Notes: a model not told the origin generated them from the sequence alone. A stretch of 34,430 nucleotides of DNA from Actinomycetota bacterium (GCA_019347855.1 JAHWKO010000016.1:1-34430); one strand, 5' to 3'. Shown: positions 1 through 8,211, counted from the stretch's first letter. Numbers and translations are program-made.

Positions 1-1
1 G

Positions 2-586
2 GCCCGCGGCATCCACTACCACATCGTGGTCGCCCTGGGCGCTGCCCCTCGCTTCCACCGTCCGGCGCTGATCGGCCAGACCCAAGACCTGCTCGCTGCC
101 GAAACCGACGAGCGCAACAAGACCGTCGTTCTCGTCGTCGACGAAGCCCACCTGCTGTCCACCGACCAACTCGAACAACTCCGGCTCTTGACCAACAGCG
201 AGATGGACGCCCGCTCCCCGCTTGTCCTGCTGCTGCTGGGCCAGCCCACCCTGCGGCGACGCCTCAAGCTCGGCCACTTCGCCGCCCTCGACCAACGCAT
301 CACTATCCGCTACCACATCGACGGGCTCGGCTTCGACGAGACCGCCGCCTACATCGCCCACCATCTGGCAATCGCCGGGCGCGCCGACACGATGTTCTCC
401 GACGACGCGATCGCGCTCATCCACCGCACCTCCCGCGGCGTTCCGCGCGCGATCAACAACCTGGCCACCCAAGCGCTCGTCGCCGCCTACGCCAAAGACA
501 ACAACATCGTCGACGAATCTGGACTTCCCCCGCCGGGCCGGACACCGTCCTATGCGGCCATCGGGATAGGTAGCGGGGCGGTCTGA
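2..586 (+). pseudogene. ExeA/TniB-like AAA ATPase, truncated remnant
   Basis: The frame is open from the left edge, so the N-terminus with the Walker A motif lies outside the window. The visible part has a Walker B motif (VVLVVDEAH, about bases 127-153), a sensor-like LLLLGQPTLRR segment and the C-terminal lid segment HRTSRGVPRAINNLA. This is the pattern of ExeA-like ATPases that accompany DDE transposases as target-selection helpers. The family-like sequence stops at IVDE(S) near base 517, and the last roughly 22 codons lie inside the adjacent IS3 element, so the original C-terminus is lost. It is probably the relic of an older transposon into which the IS3 element came. The family call is good; function after truncation is unlikely. 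Confidence 0.75.
518..546. repeat. IS3 element terminal inverted repeat (OrfB-side end)
   Basis: The sequence begins TCTGGACTTCCCCC and ends CCGGACACC, complementary to 1778-1806. It lacks the outer TG found at the other end, so this end may be eroded by two bases or changed by recombination. Confidence 0.8.
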
Positions 587-1452
587 TCGTGTCGGGTCTC
601 CCATTCCACGGGTGGGATCATGCCGAGCGTGGAGTGCAAACGGCGACGGTTGTAGCGGACGGTCCACGCGAAGATCGAGGTCCGGGCCTCGGCTCTTGTG
701 CGGTAGCGGAGACGGTTGACGAGTTCGACTTTCAGGGTCGCGAAGAAGCTCTCGGCGACGGCGTTGTCCAGACACGAACCGGTGCGTCCGGCCGACTGGT
801 GCAGCCCCAGGTCCGAGCACAGGGTGCGGAAGGTCTTCGAGGTGTATTGGGTGCCACGGTCGGAGTGGAAGATGGTCTCATCCATCGTCACAAGTCCGCG
901 GGTGGCCACCGCCATCTTCAACGCATCGGCCACCAGCTCGGTGTCGACCGAGGTGGACATCGAATAGCCGATCAGCCGGCGGGAGGCGAGATCGATCACC
1001 GTGGCCAGGTACAGCCACCCCTCGCCGGTCGGGACATAGGTGATGTCCCCGGCCCAGGTGTGGTCGACCTGGTCGGGATCGAACAGCCTGCCCACCAGAT
1101 CGGGCAGCGGCGGCGCCGACTCGTCGGCCTTGGTCAACGACCGGCGCTTGGACGGCCGATGCCCCACGATGCCGTTCTCGCGCATCAGCCGTTCGATCCT
1201 CTTGTGGTTGACCTGGCGGCCCTCGCGGCGCAGCTGCGCGGTCACCCGCGGCGACCCGTAGGTGCCGTCGGAGTCGGCGTGGATGTCGACGATCTCATTG
1301 ACCAGATGCGCCTCGTCCCACTCCAGATCCGACGGCCCGACCGGGGCGTTGCACCGGTCGTAGTAGGCCGAGGTCGACACCCCTGCCGCTTCGCAGGCAT
1401 GCGTCACGGCGAACCCCTCGGCCTTCCGGGCGGTCACACACCGATACCTCAT
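550..1452 (-). CDS. IS3-family transposase OrfB (DDE integrase)
   Basis: This 300-residue protein is the catalytic subunit of the IS3 transposase. It has an N-terminal HTH_21-like region (SDGTYGSPRV, residues 61-70) followed by the integrase core. The catalytic triad is D136 (GDITYV), D198 (HSDRGTQY) and E234 (NAVAESFFATLK); the 35 residues between D198 and E234 are typical of the family. The C-terminal YNRRRLHSTLGMIPP motif is also standard. The start codon overlaps the OrfA stop in an ATGA arrangement. It could therefore be made by translational coupling, or as an OrfAB fusion by -1 frameshifting, although I see no A6G slippery run. The frame is intact, so the element may be active. Confidence 0.92.
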   Translation of the reverse strand: MRYRCVTARKAEGFAVTHACEAAGVSTSAYYDRCNAPVGPSDLEWDEAHLVNEIVDIHADSDGTYGSPRVTAQLRREGRQVNHKRIERLMRENGIVGHRPSKRRSLTKADESAPPLPDLVGRLFDPDQVDHTWAGDITYVPTGEGWLYLATVIDLASRRLIGYSMSTSVDTELVADALKMAVATRGLVTMDETIFHSDRGTQYTSKTFRTLCSDLGLHQSAGRTGSCLDNAVAESFFATLKVELVNRLRYRTRAEARTSIFAWTVRYNRRRLHSTLGMIPPVEWETRHDQTAPLPIPMAA

Positions 1453-1757
1453 CTCGGTGGGGACTCCTTCACCCAGAAGGCCACGGTTCGTTTGAGCAGA
1501 TCACGCTCCATACGCAGCTCGGCGTTCTCAACCTCGAGCTGCTCCAGACGGACCCGCTCATCGCTGTTCAGCCCGTCGTTGGCGGCGTCGGCTTCCTCGG
1601 CCTTGCGCACCCAGTTGCCGAGCGTGGAGTCGTAGATCCCCAGCTCCTCGGCCACGCGCGCGATCGGCCGGCCCGTCGAACGGACCAGCTCCACCGCGTC
1701 ACGCTTGAACTCGTCCGAGAACTCCCGTCTCGATCTCTTATTCCTGTGCTGTCCCAT
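1449..1757 (-). CDS. IS3-family transposase OrfA (helix-turn-helix)
   Basis: This 102-residue protein binds the IS ends. It has an N-terminal Transposase_8-type helix-turn-helix (EFKRDAVELVRS followed by IARVAEELGIYDSTLGNWV, about residues 16-50). A leucine-rich coiled coil follows (LEQLEVENAELRMERDLLK, about residues 71-89), which is how OrfA multimerises and pairs with OrfB. Its TGA stop overlaps the OrfB ATG by four bases. It starts 51 bases inside the right-hand inverted-repeat end, as expected for the family. Confidence 0.9.
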   Translation of the reverse strand: MGQHRNKRSRREFSDEFKRDAVELVRSTGRPIARVAEELGIYDSTLGNWVRKAEEADAANDGLNSDERVRLEQLEVENAELRMERDLLKRTVAFWVKESPPR

Positions 1758-1769
1758 GCGGACATCCTC

Positions 1770-2795
1770 TCATCCGAGGTGTCCGGCTGCAGGGGGGAGG
1801 TCCAGACACCTCGGCCCGTAGCCGATGTGCAGGTGGTGCTGGTGGCTCGCGTCGGTGAAGAACCCGTCGCCGGACGTGCCGGCGAGGTCGGGGAAGGGGT
1901 GACCGACCTCGTCGGGCTTCAGCGCCCCGGCTCCGTCGCGCAGCCACACGACCAGGTCCCGGGCCACCAGGCTCGAGCGCGAGACGGCCTCGCCGTCCAC
2001 GGAGAACACGTCGACGGCTTGACCGCAATGGTGGAGGCTGACCGTGTTGGTGCCAGTCACGTACCTGCTGTGCCCGGTGCGGAAGACGATGATCCCCAGG
2101 TCGTGGTCGGCCGCCAGCAGGTTCAGCAGGGCCACTAGACGTGGATCGATCGTCCCGGAGGCGAGGTCGCCCCGGGCCGTCGCGGTCATCGACACCCGCG
2201 GGTTGGCCAGCAGCGCGGCCGCGTCGGCGGGTGCGCTCGCTGCGATGGGCACCAGCTGCGCGTAGGTGCCCGCGTGCTCCAGCACCAGGTCCACGTACCA
2301 GTCGGCGGGGTTGTAGGCGAACAGCGCCCGACGGATCCCCGACGGGTCGTGCGCCCCGCTCGCGCACAGGTAGCGGGCGGCGGAGAAGACCGCGTCGGTC
2401 GGGTCCCACACGTCCGCGGTGCCGTCCCCGTCGGCGTCGACGCCCCACCGCGCCCAGGTCCCCGGCAGGAACTGCATCGGCCCTTCGGCCCCGGCGGAGC
2501 TGACCGCGACGAGGCGGCCGTGGTTCGTCTCGACCCTCCCGACGGCCGCCAGCACCGGCCAGGGCAGTCCGGGGCAGGTCGCCGCAGCCTGTCGGTACAG
2601 GCTCAGCATCCCGGCGGGGATGGTGCCGACCGCTTCGGCGCTCGGCACCACGGTGGCCGGGGAGCGCCCGGCCGCCAGGAGGGGCAGCACGCCCGTGACG
2701 GAGGCGAGCAGGAGCGGCAGGATCACCAGGAGTGCGAGGATCCTCCCGAGCTCGGCGCCCTCGCCGGGGCCGCGGAGGGTGGGCCGGGTCCTCAC
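1770..2795 (-). CDS. Bifunctional cell-wall hydrolase (SLT transglycosylase + M15-like peptidase), 3' end replaced by IS
   Basis: This would open peptidoglycan for the transfer channel. It is 341 residues, GTG start, with a membrane anchor at about residues 18-42. A lytic-transglycosylase fold follows at about 63-170, with the likely catalytic E89 in GRVETNHG, then AEGPMQFLPGTWARWG and the late AYNPADWYV segment. The second domain (about 215-326) shows the M15 zinc-peptidase signature: SLHHCGQAVD (H255, D262) and HLHIGY (H323). From about residue 330 the sequence is IS DNA, ending in a stop inside the element, so the native C-terminus is replaced by about 12 foreign residues just after the last zinc ligand. 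The GTG overlaps the upstream stop by four bases. Its role is inferred from operon position; comparable wall hydrolases belong to Tcp/Tn916-type conjugation systems. Confidence 0.75.
   Translation of the reverse strand: MRTRPTLRGPGEGAELGRILALLVILPLLLASVTGVLPLLAAGRSPATVVPSAEAVGTIPAGMLSLYRQAAATCPGLPWPVLAAVGRVETNHGRLVAVSSAGAEGPMQFLPGTWARWGVDADGDGTADVWDPTDAVFSAARYLCASGAHDPSGIRRALFAYNPADWYVDLVLEHAGTYAQLVPIAASAPADAAALLANPRVSMTATARGDLASGTIDPRLVALLNLLAADHDLGIIVFRTGHSRYVTGTNTVSLHHCGQAVDVFSVDGEAVSRSSLVARDLVVWLRDGAGALKPDEVGHPFPDLAGTSGDGFFTDASHQHHLHIGYGPRCLDLPPAAGHLG
1778..1808. repeat. IS3 element terminal inverted repeat (OrfA-side end)
   Basis: Read from the outside on the minus strand it begins TGTCTGGACC, the TG terminus normal for IS3. 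The terminal bases also encode the last residues of the adjacent wall-hydrolase frame, showing that this gene now runs into the IS. Confidence 0.8.
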
Positions 2796-3421
2796 CGGTC
2801 CATCGCCGTCACCCGCCAGCCCTCCGGGCCGGGCTCGACGGTCAGCCGGTACACGGGCCGGTGCAGCCGCTGGCCACCAGCGTCGGTGACGGTCTGGCGG
2901 ACCGCGACCAGCACGACCACCCGCTGCGGCGACGCGTGCTCGCTGATCACGGCTTCCACCTCGGCGGTGGCGACCTGCTGGAAGGTCGCGATGTCCTGCC
3001 GTGCGGCCAGCGCCCCGGAGGCCTGGCGCAGCCGGTCGAGCAGCTCCGGGCTCGCGTACGGGGCGAGCCGTCCCACCAACCCATCCGGCGGGTCGTCGTA
3101 GCGGTGGGTGGCGTACCCGGCGGCGAAGGCGCCTGCCACCGTGCGGGCGACCTCGAACTCGGCCGGGTCAGCGCCCGGGGGTGTCGGCTCGAGCTCCACC
3201 GAGGTGGCGGTCGGCACCCTGGTCGGCGCACCGGACCGCCCCACCGCAGGGAGGACGCGACCGGGCGTGCCGTCGTCCGTCGCACCGACGGGTTGCCGGT
3301 CGCCCGCCGGCGCAGCGGGCTCGCCGGGTGGCGTGCCACCGCGGTCGCCGGTCGCCAGGCCGATAACGATCAACCCGGCGACCACCGCGAGGCGTAGGAG
3401 GCCCGCCGGTCGCTGCGTCAC
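2792..3421 (-). CDS. TcpC/VirB8-like conjugation protein (putative)
   Basis: This 209-residue protein has a GTG start. It carries one N-terminal hydrophobic segment (about residues 8-24), a long Pro/Gly/Ala-rich linker (about 25-85), and a C-terminal alpha+beta region (about 88-207) ending in strand-like VYRLTVEPGPEGWRVTAM. That is the layout of NTF2-like transfer proteins such as TcpC and VirB8, in which a bitopic anchor holds a periplasmic or wall-side domain that links channel components. I see no diagnostic motif, so the family call rests on topology and on its place between the TrbL-like gene (6 bases upstream) and the wall hydrolase (4-base overlap). It could instead be another accessory membrane protein of the same apparatus. 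Confidence 0.5.
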   Translation of the reverse strand: MTQRPAGLLRLAVVAGLIVIGLATGDRGGTPPGEPAAPAGDRQPVGATDDGTPGRVLPAVGRSGAPTRVPTATSVELEPTPPGADPAEFEVARTVAGAFAAGYATHRYDDPPDGLVGRLAPYASPELLDRLRQASGALAARQDIATFQQVATAEVEAVISEHASPQRVVVLVAVRQTVTDAGGQRLHRPVYRLTVEPGPEGWRVTAMDR

Positions 3422-3427
3422 CGCGGC

Positions 3428-5251
3428 TCACCCCTCCCGGTGCCCGTTGCCGGTGTCGGAGCTGGGTGGGGGCCCCTCGCCCGGGTCGGAGGGGCCACCG
3501 GCCTGGCCCGCGCGGTGACCGTTGCCGTTGCCGTTGGTGCTGGTCGCGTCGGACGGCAAGGGCAGGGGACGGGTCCGCAACCGCGCCGCCCGCCGGGCCG
3601 TGGCCGCCACCGCAGCCGCGGTCCGACCGACCTCCGCGTGGTGGCTGCGCTGACCGGACGTCGCGGTCGGCTGGCCCCGTGGCGACGTCCGGCTCCGCTG
3701 CGCAGCGACGCTCGTTGCCGGCACGCGGGAGCGCTCACCCGGTGTGTGGTGGGGGACGGAGACGTCCACACGCCAGGGTCCGGCCGACGGAGCCACCACG
3801 CTGGAGAACAGGCGCGCGAACGCCCGGCGGTGCACGACGGCTGTTGCGACCAGCAGCGTCTGGAGCATCACGGCCGCGCCCCACCCCATCCCCGCGGTCG
3901 CGTCGAGCAGCACGCCGCCCAGCACAAGCAGCACCGCCAGCAACGCCGAGTAGAGCACGCGCTTGACCAGCACGCCGCCGAGCAGCTCGACCCAGCGCAG
4001 CGCCAGGATGCGGCCGCCGCCGGGGTGGATCCCCAGCAGCAGGAAGGCGGGGGCAGCGACCACCAGCAGCAGGAACGCGAGCTGGGCGACGATCACCGCA
4101 CCAGCAACGAGCGCGAGCAGGCCGCCCAGCCCGGTGATGGCCAAGAGCGCGAACGTTGCCACCCCGACCCGCTCGGTGGGCCGCCGCCCGGAGAACCAGG
4201 CGTAGGCGCCCGGGTGGTCCTCGCGAAGCTCATCGCGCAGTGCCACGTACGCGTCGCGCTTGGCTGTGGTCAGCTCTGTGACGGCCGCCGGGTCCGTGCG
4301 CAGCCGCTCGGTCTCCTCGACGGTGAAGGTCTTGGCGGCCAGCAGCGCCTCGCCGTACCGGTCCCCGACCTCCAGGTCCCCGAACTGGGCGACCAGCCAC
4401 GGCTGGTGCACGAACACCCGCCAGAGCCGGTCGTTGGTCACGCGCAGCTCGGCGTCGACCGGATCGCCGGTGAACGTGGCGCCGCCGGCGGGTGGCTTGG
4501 GATCGACCGCGGCGACGCCCGCCAGCGCGGCGCGGGACACCTCCACGCTGGCGCTGGTAGCGGCGTCCACCAGCGCGCCGGGGCGGGCGAGGAACAGCCC
4601 GCCGGCGATCAGCGCCGCGAGGCTCCAGACCAGGCCCTGGGCCGCGAGCGTGCCGCGGTGGCGGACCACCCCGTGCCACAGCCCGTACCCGCCGGCCAGC
4701 ACGACGGCCGCGCCGACGAACGGCGTGTACAGCACGCCGCCCAGCGTGTCCACCAGTGTGATCACCGCGGCGCGCAGCGGGGCGGTGACGTCGACGGTGA
4801 ACGCCCAGTGCACCAGGGCCCCCACGACGGTGGCGATCCAGGTGGCGAACGCGAACAGTGCTCCGGCCAGCGCGTTGACCGCTGCGTCGGTGCCGTCGGC
4901 CGACCACAGGTCGGTGTCGAGCGTGTAGCCGCCCGCGCCGTAGCGCTCCCGCAGCGTCGGGGCGTCATCGCCGCGCAGGTCCGGCTGGCGGACCAGCGAA
5001 TCCACCCCGCTGCCGGCCGGGACCGCTTCGGGGACGGGCCGCCAACCACCGAGTCCGGTGGGGTCTCCGAATGCGGGCACCATCGGGAAGATCGCGTCCG
5101 CCGTGCCGGCGCCATGACCGTCCGCGGGGGACGCACCGATGGTGGGCGGGGAATCCGCCGGCGGCTCGGCGCCGCCGGCGGGGGTGGCCAGCGCCAGCAC
5201 GGCGACGAGGGCCGCGGCGGCCAGGACCGCGACCCGGACGGTCGCCGTCAC
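3428..5251 (-). CDS. TrbL/VirB6-like conjugation channel membrane protein
   Basis: The protein is 607 residues and begins at a GTG that overlaps the VirB4 stop (GTGA). The frame is open far upstream but recognisable sequence begins here. An N-terminal signal peptide (RVAVLAAAALVAVLALATPAGGA, cleavage near residue 27) precedes an extracellular stretch. Hydrophobic segments follow near residues 130-160, 180-210 and 220-245, then a soluble loop of about 120 residues rich in charged residues. Another cluster of strong membrane segments lies at about 360-490 (GLGGLLALVAGAVIVAQLAF and following). The basic, disordered C-terminus ends in NGNGNGH-type repeats. This polytopic layout with a large loop matches TrbL/VirB6-like inner-membrane pore proteins of actinobacterial conjugative elements. 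Confidence 0.7.
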   Translation of the reverse strand: MTATVRVAVLAAAALVAVLALATPAGGAEPPADSPPTIGASPADGHGAGTADAIFPMVPAFGDPTGLGGWRPVPEAVPAGSGVDSLVRQPDLRGDDAPTLRERYGAGGYTLDTDLWSADGTDAAVNALAGALFAFATWIATVVGALVHWAFTVDVTAPLRAAVITLVDTLGGVLYTPFVGAAVVLAGGYGLWHGVVRHRGTLAAQGLVWSLAALIAGGLFLARPGALVDAATSASVEVSRAALAGVAAVDPKPPAGGATFTGDPVDAELRVTNDRLWRVFVHQPWLVAQFGDLEVGDRYGEALLAAKTFTVEETERLRTDPAAVTELTTAKRDAYVALRDELREDHPGAYAWFSGRRPTERVGVATFALLAITGLGGLLALVAGAVIVAQLAFLLLVVAAPAFLLLGIHPGGGRILALRWVELLGGVLVKRVLYSALLAVLLVLGGVLLDATAGMGWGAAVMLQTLLVATAVVHRRAFARLFSSVVAPSAGPWRVDVSVPHHTPGERSRVPATSVAAQRSRTSPRGQPTATSGQRSHHAEVGRTAAAVAATARRAARLRTRPLPLPSDATSTNGNGNGHRAGQAGGPSDPGEGPPPSSDTGNGHREG

Positions 5252-7581
5252 CGTCCCACCTCGACCAGCGCGCGGGGGGTCGTGTCGAACGCGGCCAGCA
5301 GCTCGGGCAGCGCCAGGTCGACCCACATCGTCTCCACGCGTCCGTCCAGGTCTGCAAACAGGCACTCGCCGGTCGCCAGCGTGCGCACCGCCGCTGCGTG
5401 CTCGGCCGTGGGCTCGACGCCCACAAGCCGCAACACGGCCTGGACCTCCTCCTCGGGGCTCGAACGGAATGCGAAGCGGGCCGAGAGGTTGTTGGTGATG
5501 GTCTCGTCGAGCAGGTCCCCGGCGTTCTGCGTGACCAGCACAAGGACCGCGTTGGTGGACCGCCCGGTGCGGGCCAGCCGCTCGACCAGCGCGCGACCCT
5601 GCCGCGTGGCGGTCAGCATCCACGCCTCGTCCAGCACCACCGCTTTCGCGGGGGCGTCGGCTGTCTCGGTGAGGCGTCGGGCGAACGCCGTGACCATGAA
5701 CATCACCGCCAGGGCGAGGCGATCGGCGACGGTGTGGTCCTCGCGGTCGGTGGCGGCATCCGGCAGGGTGAGGCCCTGGAGCTGGAGGATCGTCAGGCCC
5801 TCGTCCAGCGTGGGCGGTCGACGGTCGGCCGGGGCGAAGCACAGGCGAGCGAGCGGCAGGTCGGCGTACAGGCCGAGGACCGACTCGAGCTGGCGGGTGC
5901 CCCCATCGGCGCTCGACCTCAGACGTCGGGCCACGCCCCGCAGCGACGGTCGGACGCTGCGGCTCTCCTCGCGGCAGGCGTGCAGCAGGGCGGTCTCGTG
6001 TGCCGCCGAGTCGGGGAGCAGGAGCCGCAGCACGTCCAGGGCCAGCAGCGTGGCCGCGTCGGGATCGTTGGCAACGGAAAACGGGTCCAGCAGGCCGTCG
6101 TCGGCCGCGCCCAGGCGCAGGACGCGCACCCTGTCGAGACCCGGAAGCCGCGCGAGACCGGACGCCTCGTTCTTGGGGTCGATCAGCAGGCAGCAGGTGC
6201 CGCGCAGCGCGAGCTGGTAGGTGAGCAGGTTCGCAAGGCTGGTCTTGCCGGCCCCGGGCTGCCCGGTAACGGCGATCGCAGGGGGCAGGTTCCGTTGCGC
6301 CGCCTCCAGCGGGTCGAAGTGGACCGGGAGGTATCCCCGGCCGGTGGTCGAGCCGATGTAGGGGCCGCGCCGGTCGCCCACCTCGCTGGTGGCGACGAAC
6401 ATCGATCCGGCAAGTGTCGTGAGGGCCTGCCGCTGCTCGTAGGAGTGGAACCGCAGCCGATCGCCGGGGAAGCTTTCGAGGAACAGGCTGAGCTGGTTGC
6501 CGGTGGGTCGCACCAGGTCGACGCCGAGGTCCCGGTATGCCTCGACGAGCTGCACGATCCGGGCCTCGAGCTCCTCGGCACCTGGCGCGGCGACGGTCAG
6601 CCGGGGCCACGAGTAGACGAGGGGCACGCCGTCACGCGTCAGGCTGTGCTCGAGCTGGCGGGCCTCCTCCGCCGTCTCCAGCAGGGCGATGGGGGGCTCC
6701 GCGGACGTACCGGTGATGTGGCGCATCTGATCGGATGCCTCGGCCAGCTTGCGGGCCGCATCGGCAGACGCCGAGTTCGCCGGCACGATCCGCAACCGGA
6801 TGCTCGCCTCGACGGGGAACCCCAGACCGTCCGGGTGGTGGAGCCACTCGCCGCCCGGGAACGGCAGCCGGGCGGGGAACCGGGCGGGCACCAAGAAGGC
6901 AACGTGACCGCGCCCGTCGACCTGCTCGACGGTCAGCGACCGTCGACCGTTTTGCAAAGTGCCGGACGCCAGCCCCACGAGGGCGTCACCGGACCAGGGG
7001 CCGTGCGCGACCCGCAGCGGCGGTTCACCGACGCCCCTCCACAGCGCCCGCTCCACGAGCCAGCGCAGCTCGTCCACCTGGGCGGGTCGGGCATCCAGCC
7101 CGCCGATCGCCAGCAGGCGGGCGACGTCGGCCGCGGCAGCGCGCCAGCGTTCGACCTCCTCCTCGCGTACCCGGGGCGGTGACGGCCGCTGGCGGCCTCG
7201 CAGGCGCTTGGGTCCGCGGCGGCGTCGGTGCCCCAGCCGTACGCCCAGGTAGACCTCCTTGCCCCAGAACGCCCCACGCTGCACGTGGGCGCGCATGGCC
7301 TCCACGTAGTCGTCCCAGCCCCGGGCGGCGCTGGCTGCCCCGAACCGCAGCGCGTCAGCCCACGGTCGGACTGGGTACGAGCGCGTCGCGACGAGCAGGT
7401 GACACTCGGTGTCCCGCAGGCCCGCCAAGCCACCAGCGACCCTCACGAGCAGCGCCTCCCGCTCGGATTCGGACAGGAGCCCGTAGGTGACGGTCGGCAC
7501 GCGCACGTAGCCCCACGCGGCTCCGCGGCCGAGCACCAGGCCGTCCTCGAGGTGGTGGACTGCGAGCCGCAGGACGCTCAC
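5248..7581 (-). CDS. VirB4/TraC-type conjugation ATPase
   Basis: This 777-residue AAA+ ATPase energises the type IV transfer channel. Walker A is VTGQPGAGKTSLAN (about residues 436-449), Walker B is KAVVLDEAWML (about 645-655), followed by LVLVTQNAGDLLDETITNN, a segment characteristic of VirB4/TraC/TcpF. The N-terminal half (about 1-400) is the less conserved membrane-associated part and has a short basic stretch, RRRRGPKRLRGRQR. The GTG start at 7579-7581 overlaps the stop of the TcpE-like gene (GTGA) and was chosen over in-frame upstream codons for that reason and because homology-like sequence (VSVLRLAVHHLEDG) starts there. Full length and intact, so the core ATPase of this transfer system appears functional. 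Confidence 0.88.
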   Translation of the reverse strand: MSVLRLAVHHLEDGLVLGRGAAWGYVRVPTVTYGLLSESEREALLVRVAGGLAGLRDTECHLLVATRSYPVRPWADALRFGAASAARGWDDYVEAMRAHVQRGAFWGKEVYLGVRLGHRRRRGPKRLRGRQRPSPPRVREEEVERWRAAAADVARLLAIGGLDARPAQVDELRWLVERALWRGVGEPPLRVAHGPWSGDALVGLASGTLQNGRRSLTVEQVDGRGHVAFLVPARFPARLPFPGGEWLHHPDGLGFPVEASIRLRIVPANSASADAARKLAEASDQMRHITGTSAEPPIALLETAEEARQLEHSLTRDGVPLVYSWPRLTVAAPGAEELEARIVQLVEAYRDLGVDLVRPTGNQLSLFLESFPGDRLRFHSYEQRQALTTLAGSMFVATSEVGDRRGPYIGSTTGRGYLPVHFDPLEAAQRNLPPAIAVTGQPGAGKTSLANLLTYQLALRGTCCLLIDPKNEASGLARLPGLDRVRVLRLGAADDGLLDPFSVANDPDAATLLALDVLRLLLPDSAAHETALLHACREESRSVRPSLRGVARRLRSSADGGTRQLESVLGLYADLPLARLCFAPADRRPPTLDEGLTILQLQGLTLPDAATDREDHTVADRLALAVMFMVTAFARRLTETADAPAKAVVLDEAWMLTATRQGRALVERLARTGRSTNAVLVLVTQNAGDLLDETITNNLSARFAFRSSPEEEVQAVLRLVGVEPTAEHAAAVRTLATGECLFADLDGRVETMWVDLALPELLAAFDTTPRALVEVGR

Positions 7582-7958
7582 GTGTTCTGCCTGCGGAACG
7601 ACACAACGCCGACGACCTCGCACGTTCGTGGCTCGCGCCCCCGGTACGCCGCGTCGAGCCGACGCGGTTCGCACAGGTGCCGGAGCTGCGCAGCCAGCCA
7701 GCGGTGCGGGCGCCTGCCGTCCACGGCGGGGCGCGACGCCCACCAGGCCGCGAAGCCGGGTGGCACGAGCACGATCCAGGCGGTCTCCGCGGTGAGCCCC
7801 ACGCCCAGGAGCCGCATGCCCAGCAGGCTGGCCCCCGCTGCGCCGGCGAACACGCCAGCCTGCAGGAAGCCGATCGGGACGGGGAGCTCGAGGTCGTACA
7901 GGGCATACAGCCGGCGTTCCAGCTGGAACAGCGACGTGTAGGTGGGCAGCTCGTTCAT
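7578..7958 (-). CDS. TcpE-family conjugation membrane protein
   Basis: This 126-residue protein has an N-terminus YTSLFQLERRLYALYDLELPVPI, the pattern of the TcpE family: an aromatic and basic lead-in, then a Leu-Pro turn. Two hydrophobic helices follow (about residues 31-50 and 55-74), separated by a short turn. The C-terminus is basic and cytoplasmic. Small proteins of this type sit just upstream of VirB4-like ATPases in Gram-positive conjugation clusters and recruit or anchor the ATPase. Both ends show 4-base overlaps (ATGA with the gene before, GTGA with virB4), so translation is probably coupled. The assignment rests on pattern and synteny. Confidence 0.65.
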   Translation of the reverse strand: MNELPTYTSLFQLERRLYALYDLELPVPIGFLQAGVFAGAAGASLLGMRLLGVGLTAETAWIVLVPPGFAAWWASRPAVDGRRPHRWLAAQLRHLCEPRRLDAAYRGREPRTCEVVGVVSFRRQNT

Positions 7959-8179
7959 CCGGTCGCCCCGGCGCCGATCCCCTCGGCCACCAGGCGGGCC
8001 ACGTCGACCCAGGCGTGCGGGAAGTAGACGAACGTCGCGACGAACACGGCCAGCACGATGAACTCGACGAAGCGCACGAACTCTCGACGGAACAGGAACA
8101 CCAGAGCCGCTCCGCCGGACGTGGCCAGGAAAATGTTGCCGAACATTTCACGTAGCAACTGGGTGAGCGCTTCGGCCAT
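7955..8179 (-). CDS. TcpD-like small conjugation membrane protein
   Basis: This 74-residue protein has two hydrophobic stretches, NIFLATSGGAALVFLF (about residues 15-30) and FIVLAVFVATFVYFP (about 39-53), joined by a basic turn, RREFVR. Size, topology and position directly before the TcpE-like gene fit TcpD-family proteins of Gram-positive conjugation systems. Short membrane proteins carry little sequence signal, so this is mainly synteny. A strong Shine-Dalgarno sequence precedes the ATG, in contrast to the coupled genes downstream, so this is where ribosomes probably load for the whole transfer operon. Confidence 0.5.
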   Translation of the reverse strand: MAEALTQLLREMFGNIFLATSGGAALVFLFRREFVRFVEFIVLAVFVATFVYFPHAWVDVARLVAEGIGAGATG

Positions 8180-8188
8180 CAGCGTGCT

Positions 8189-8194
8189 CCTCCT
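8189..8194 (-). promoter_or_regulatory. Strong ribosome binding site of the transfer operon
   Basis: Read on the minus strand this is AGGAGG, nine bases before the ATG at 8179. The next five genes mostly lack their own sites and overlap by four bases or sit six bases apart, so this site probably sets translation of the module. Confidence 0.7.
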
Positions 8195-8211
8195 GGCACT
8201 GCCGTCGACGG

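Larger units (their letters stand above)
518..1808 (-). mobile_element. IS3-family insertion sequence (about 1.29 kb)
   Basis: The element has two overlapping transposase frames on the minus strand, bounded by imperfect inverted repeats. The left repeat (518-546) and right repeat (1778-1806) match at 23 of 29 positions by my count. The outer TCTGGAC and the inner CCGGACACC are identical. On the right the repeat continues to the canonical TG terminus (1807-1808), but on the left the corresponding two bases are AA. The flanks, GAA on the left and CCT on the right, give no target-site duplication. Each flank is a different broken gene. This suggests rearrangement or deletion associated with the IS rather than one clean insertion. 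Confidence 0.9.

Noticed and set aside
3428..6610. A 1060-codon minus frame that would make the TrbL-like protein much longer
   Set aside because: The part beyond 5251 overlaps virB4 in another frame and is Arg/Gly/Pro-rich. The signal peptide and the GTGA junction place the start at 5251.
3440..7182. Very long plus-strand open frames (926 and 703 codons) opposite the virB4/trbL-like genes
   Set aside because: They are antisense shadows produced by high third-position GC. They are rich in Arg, Gln and His without domains, and the minus strand has clear conserved motifs.
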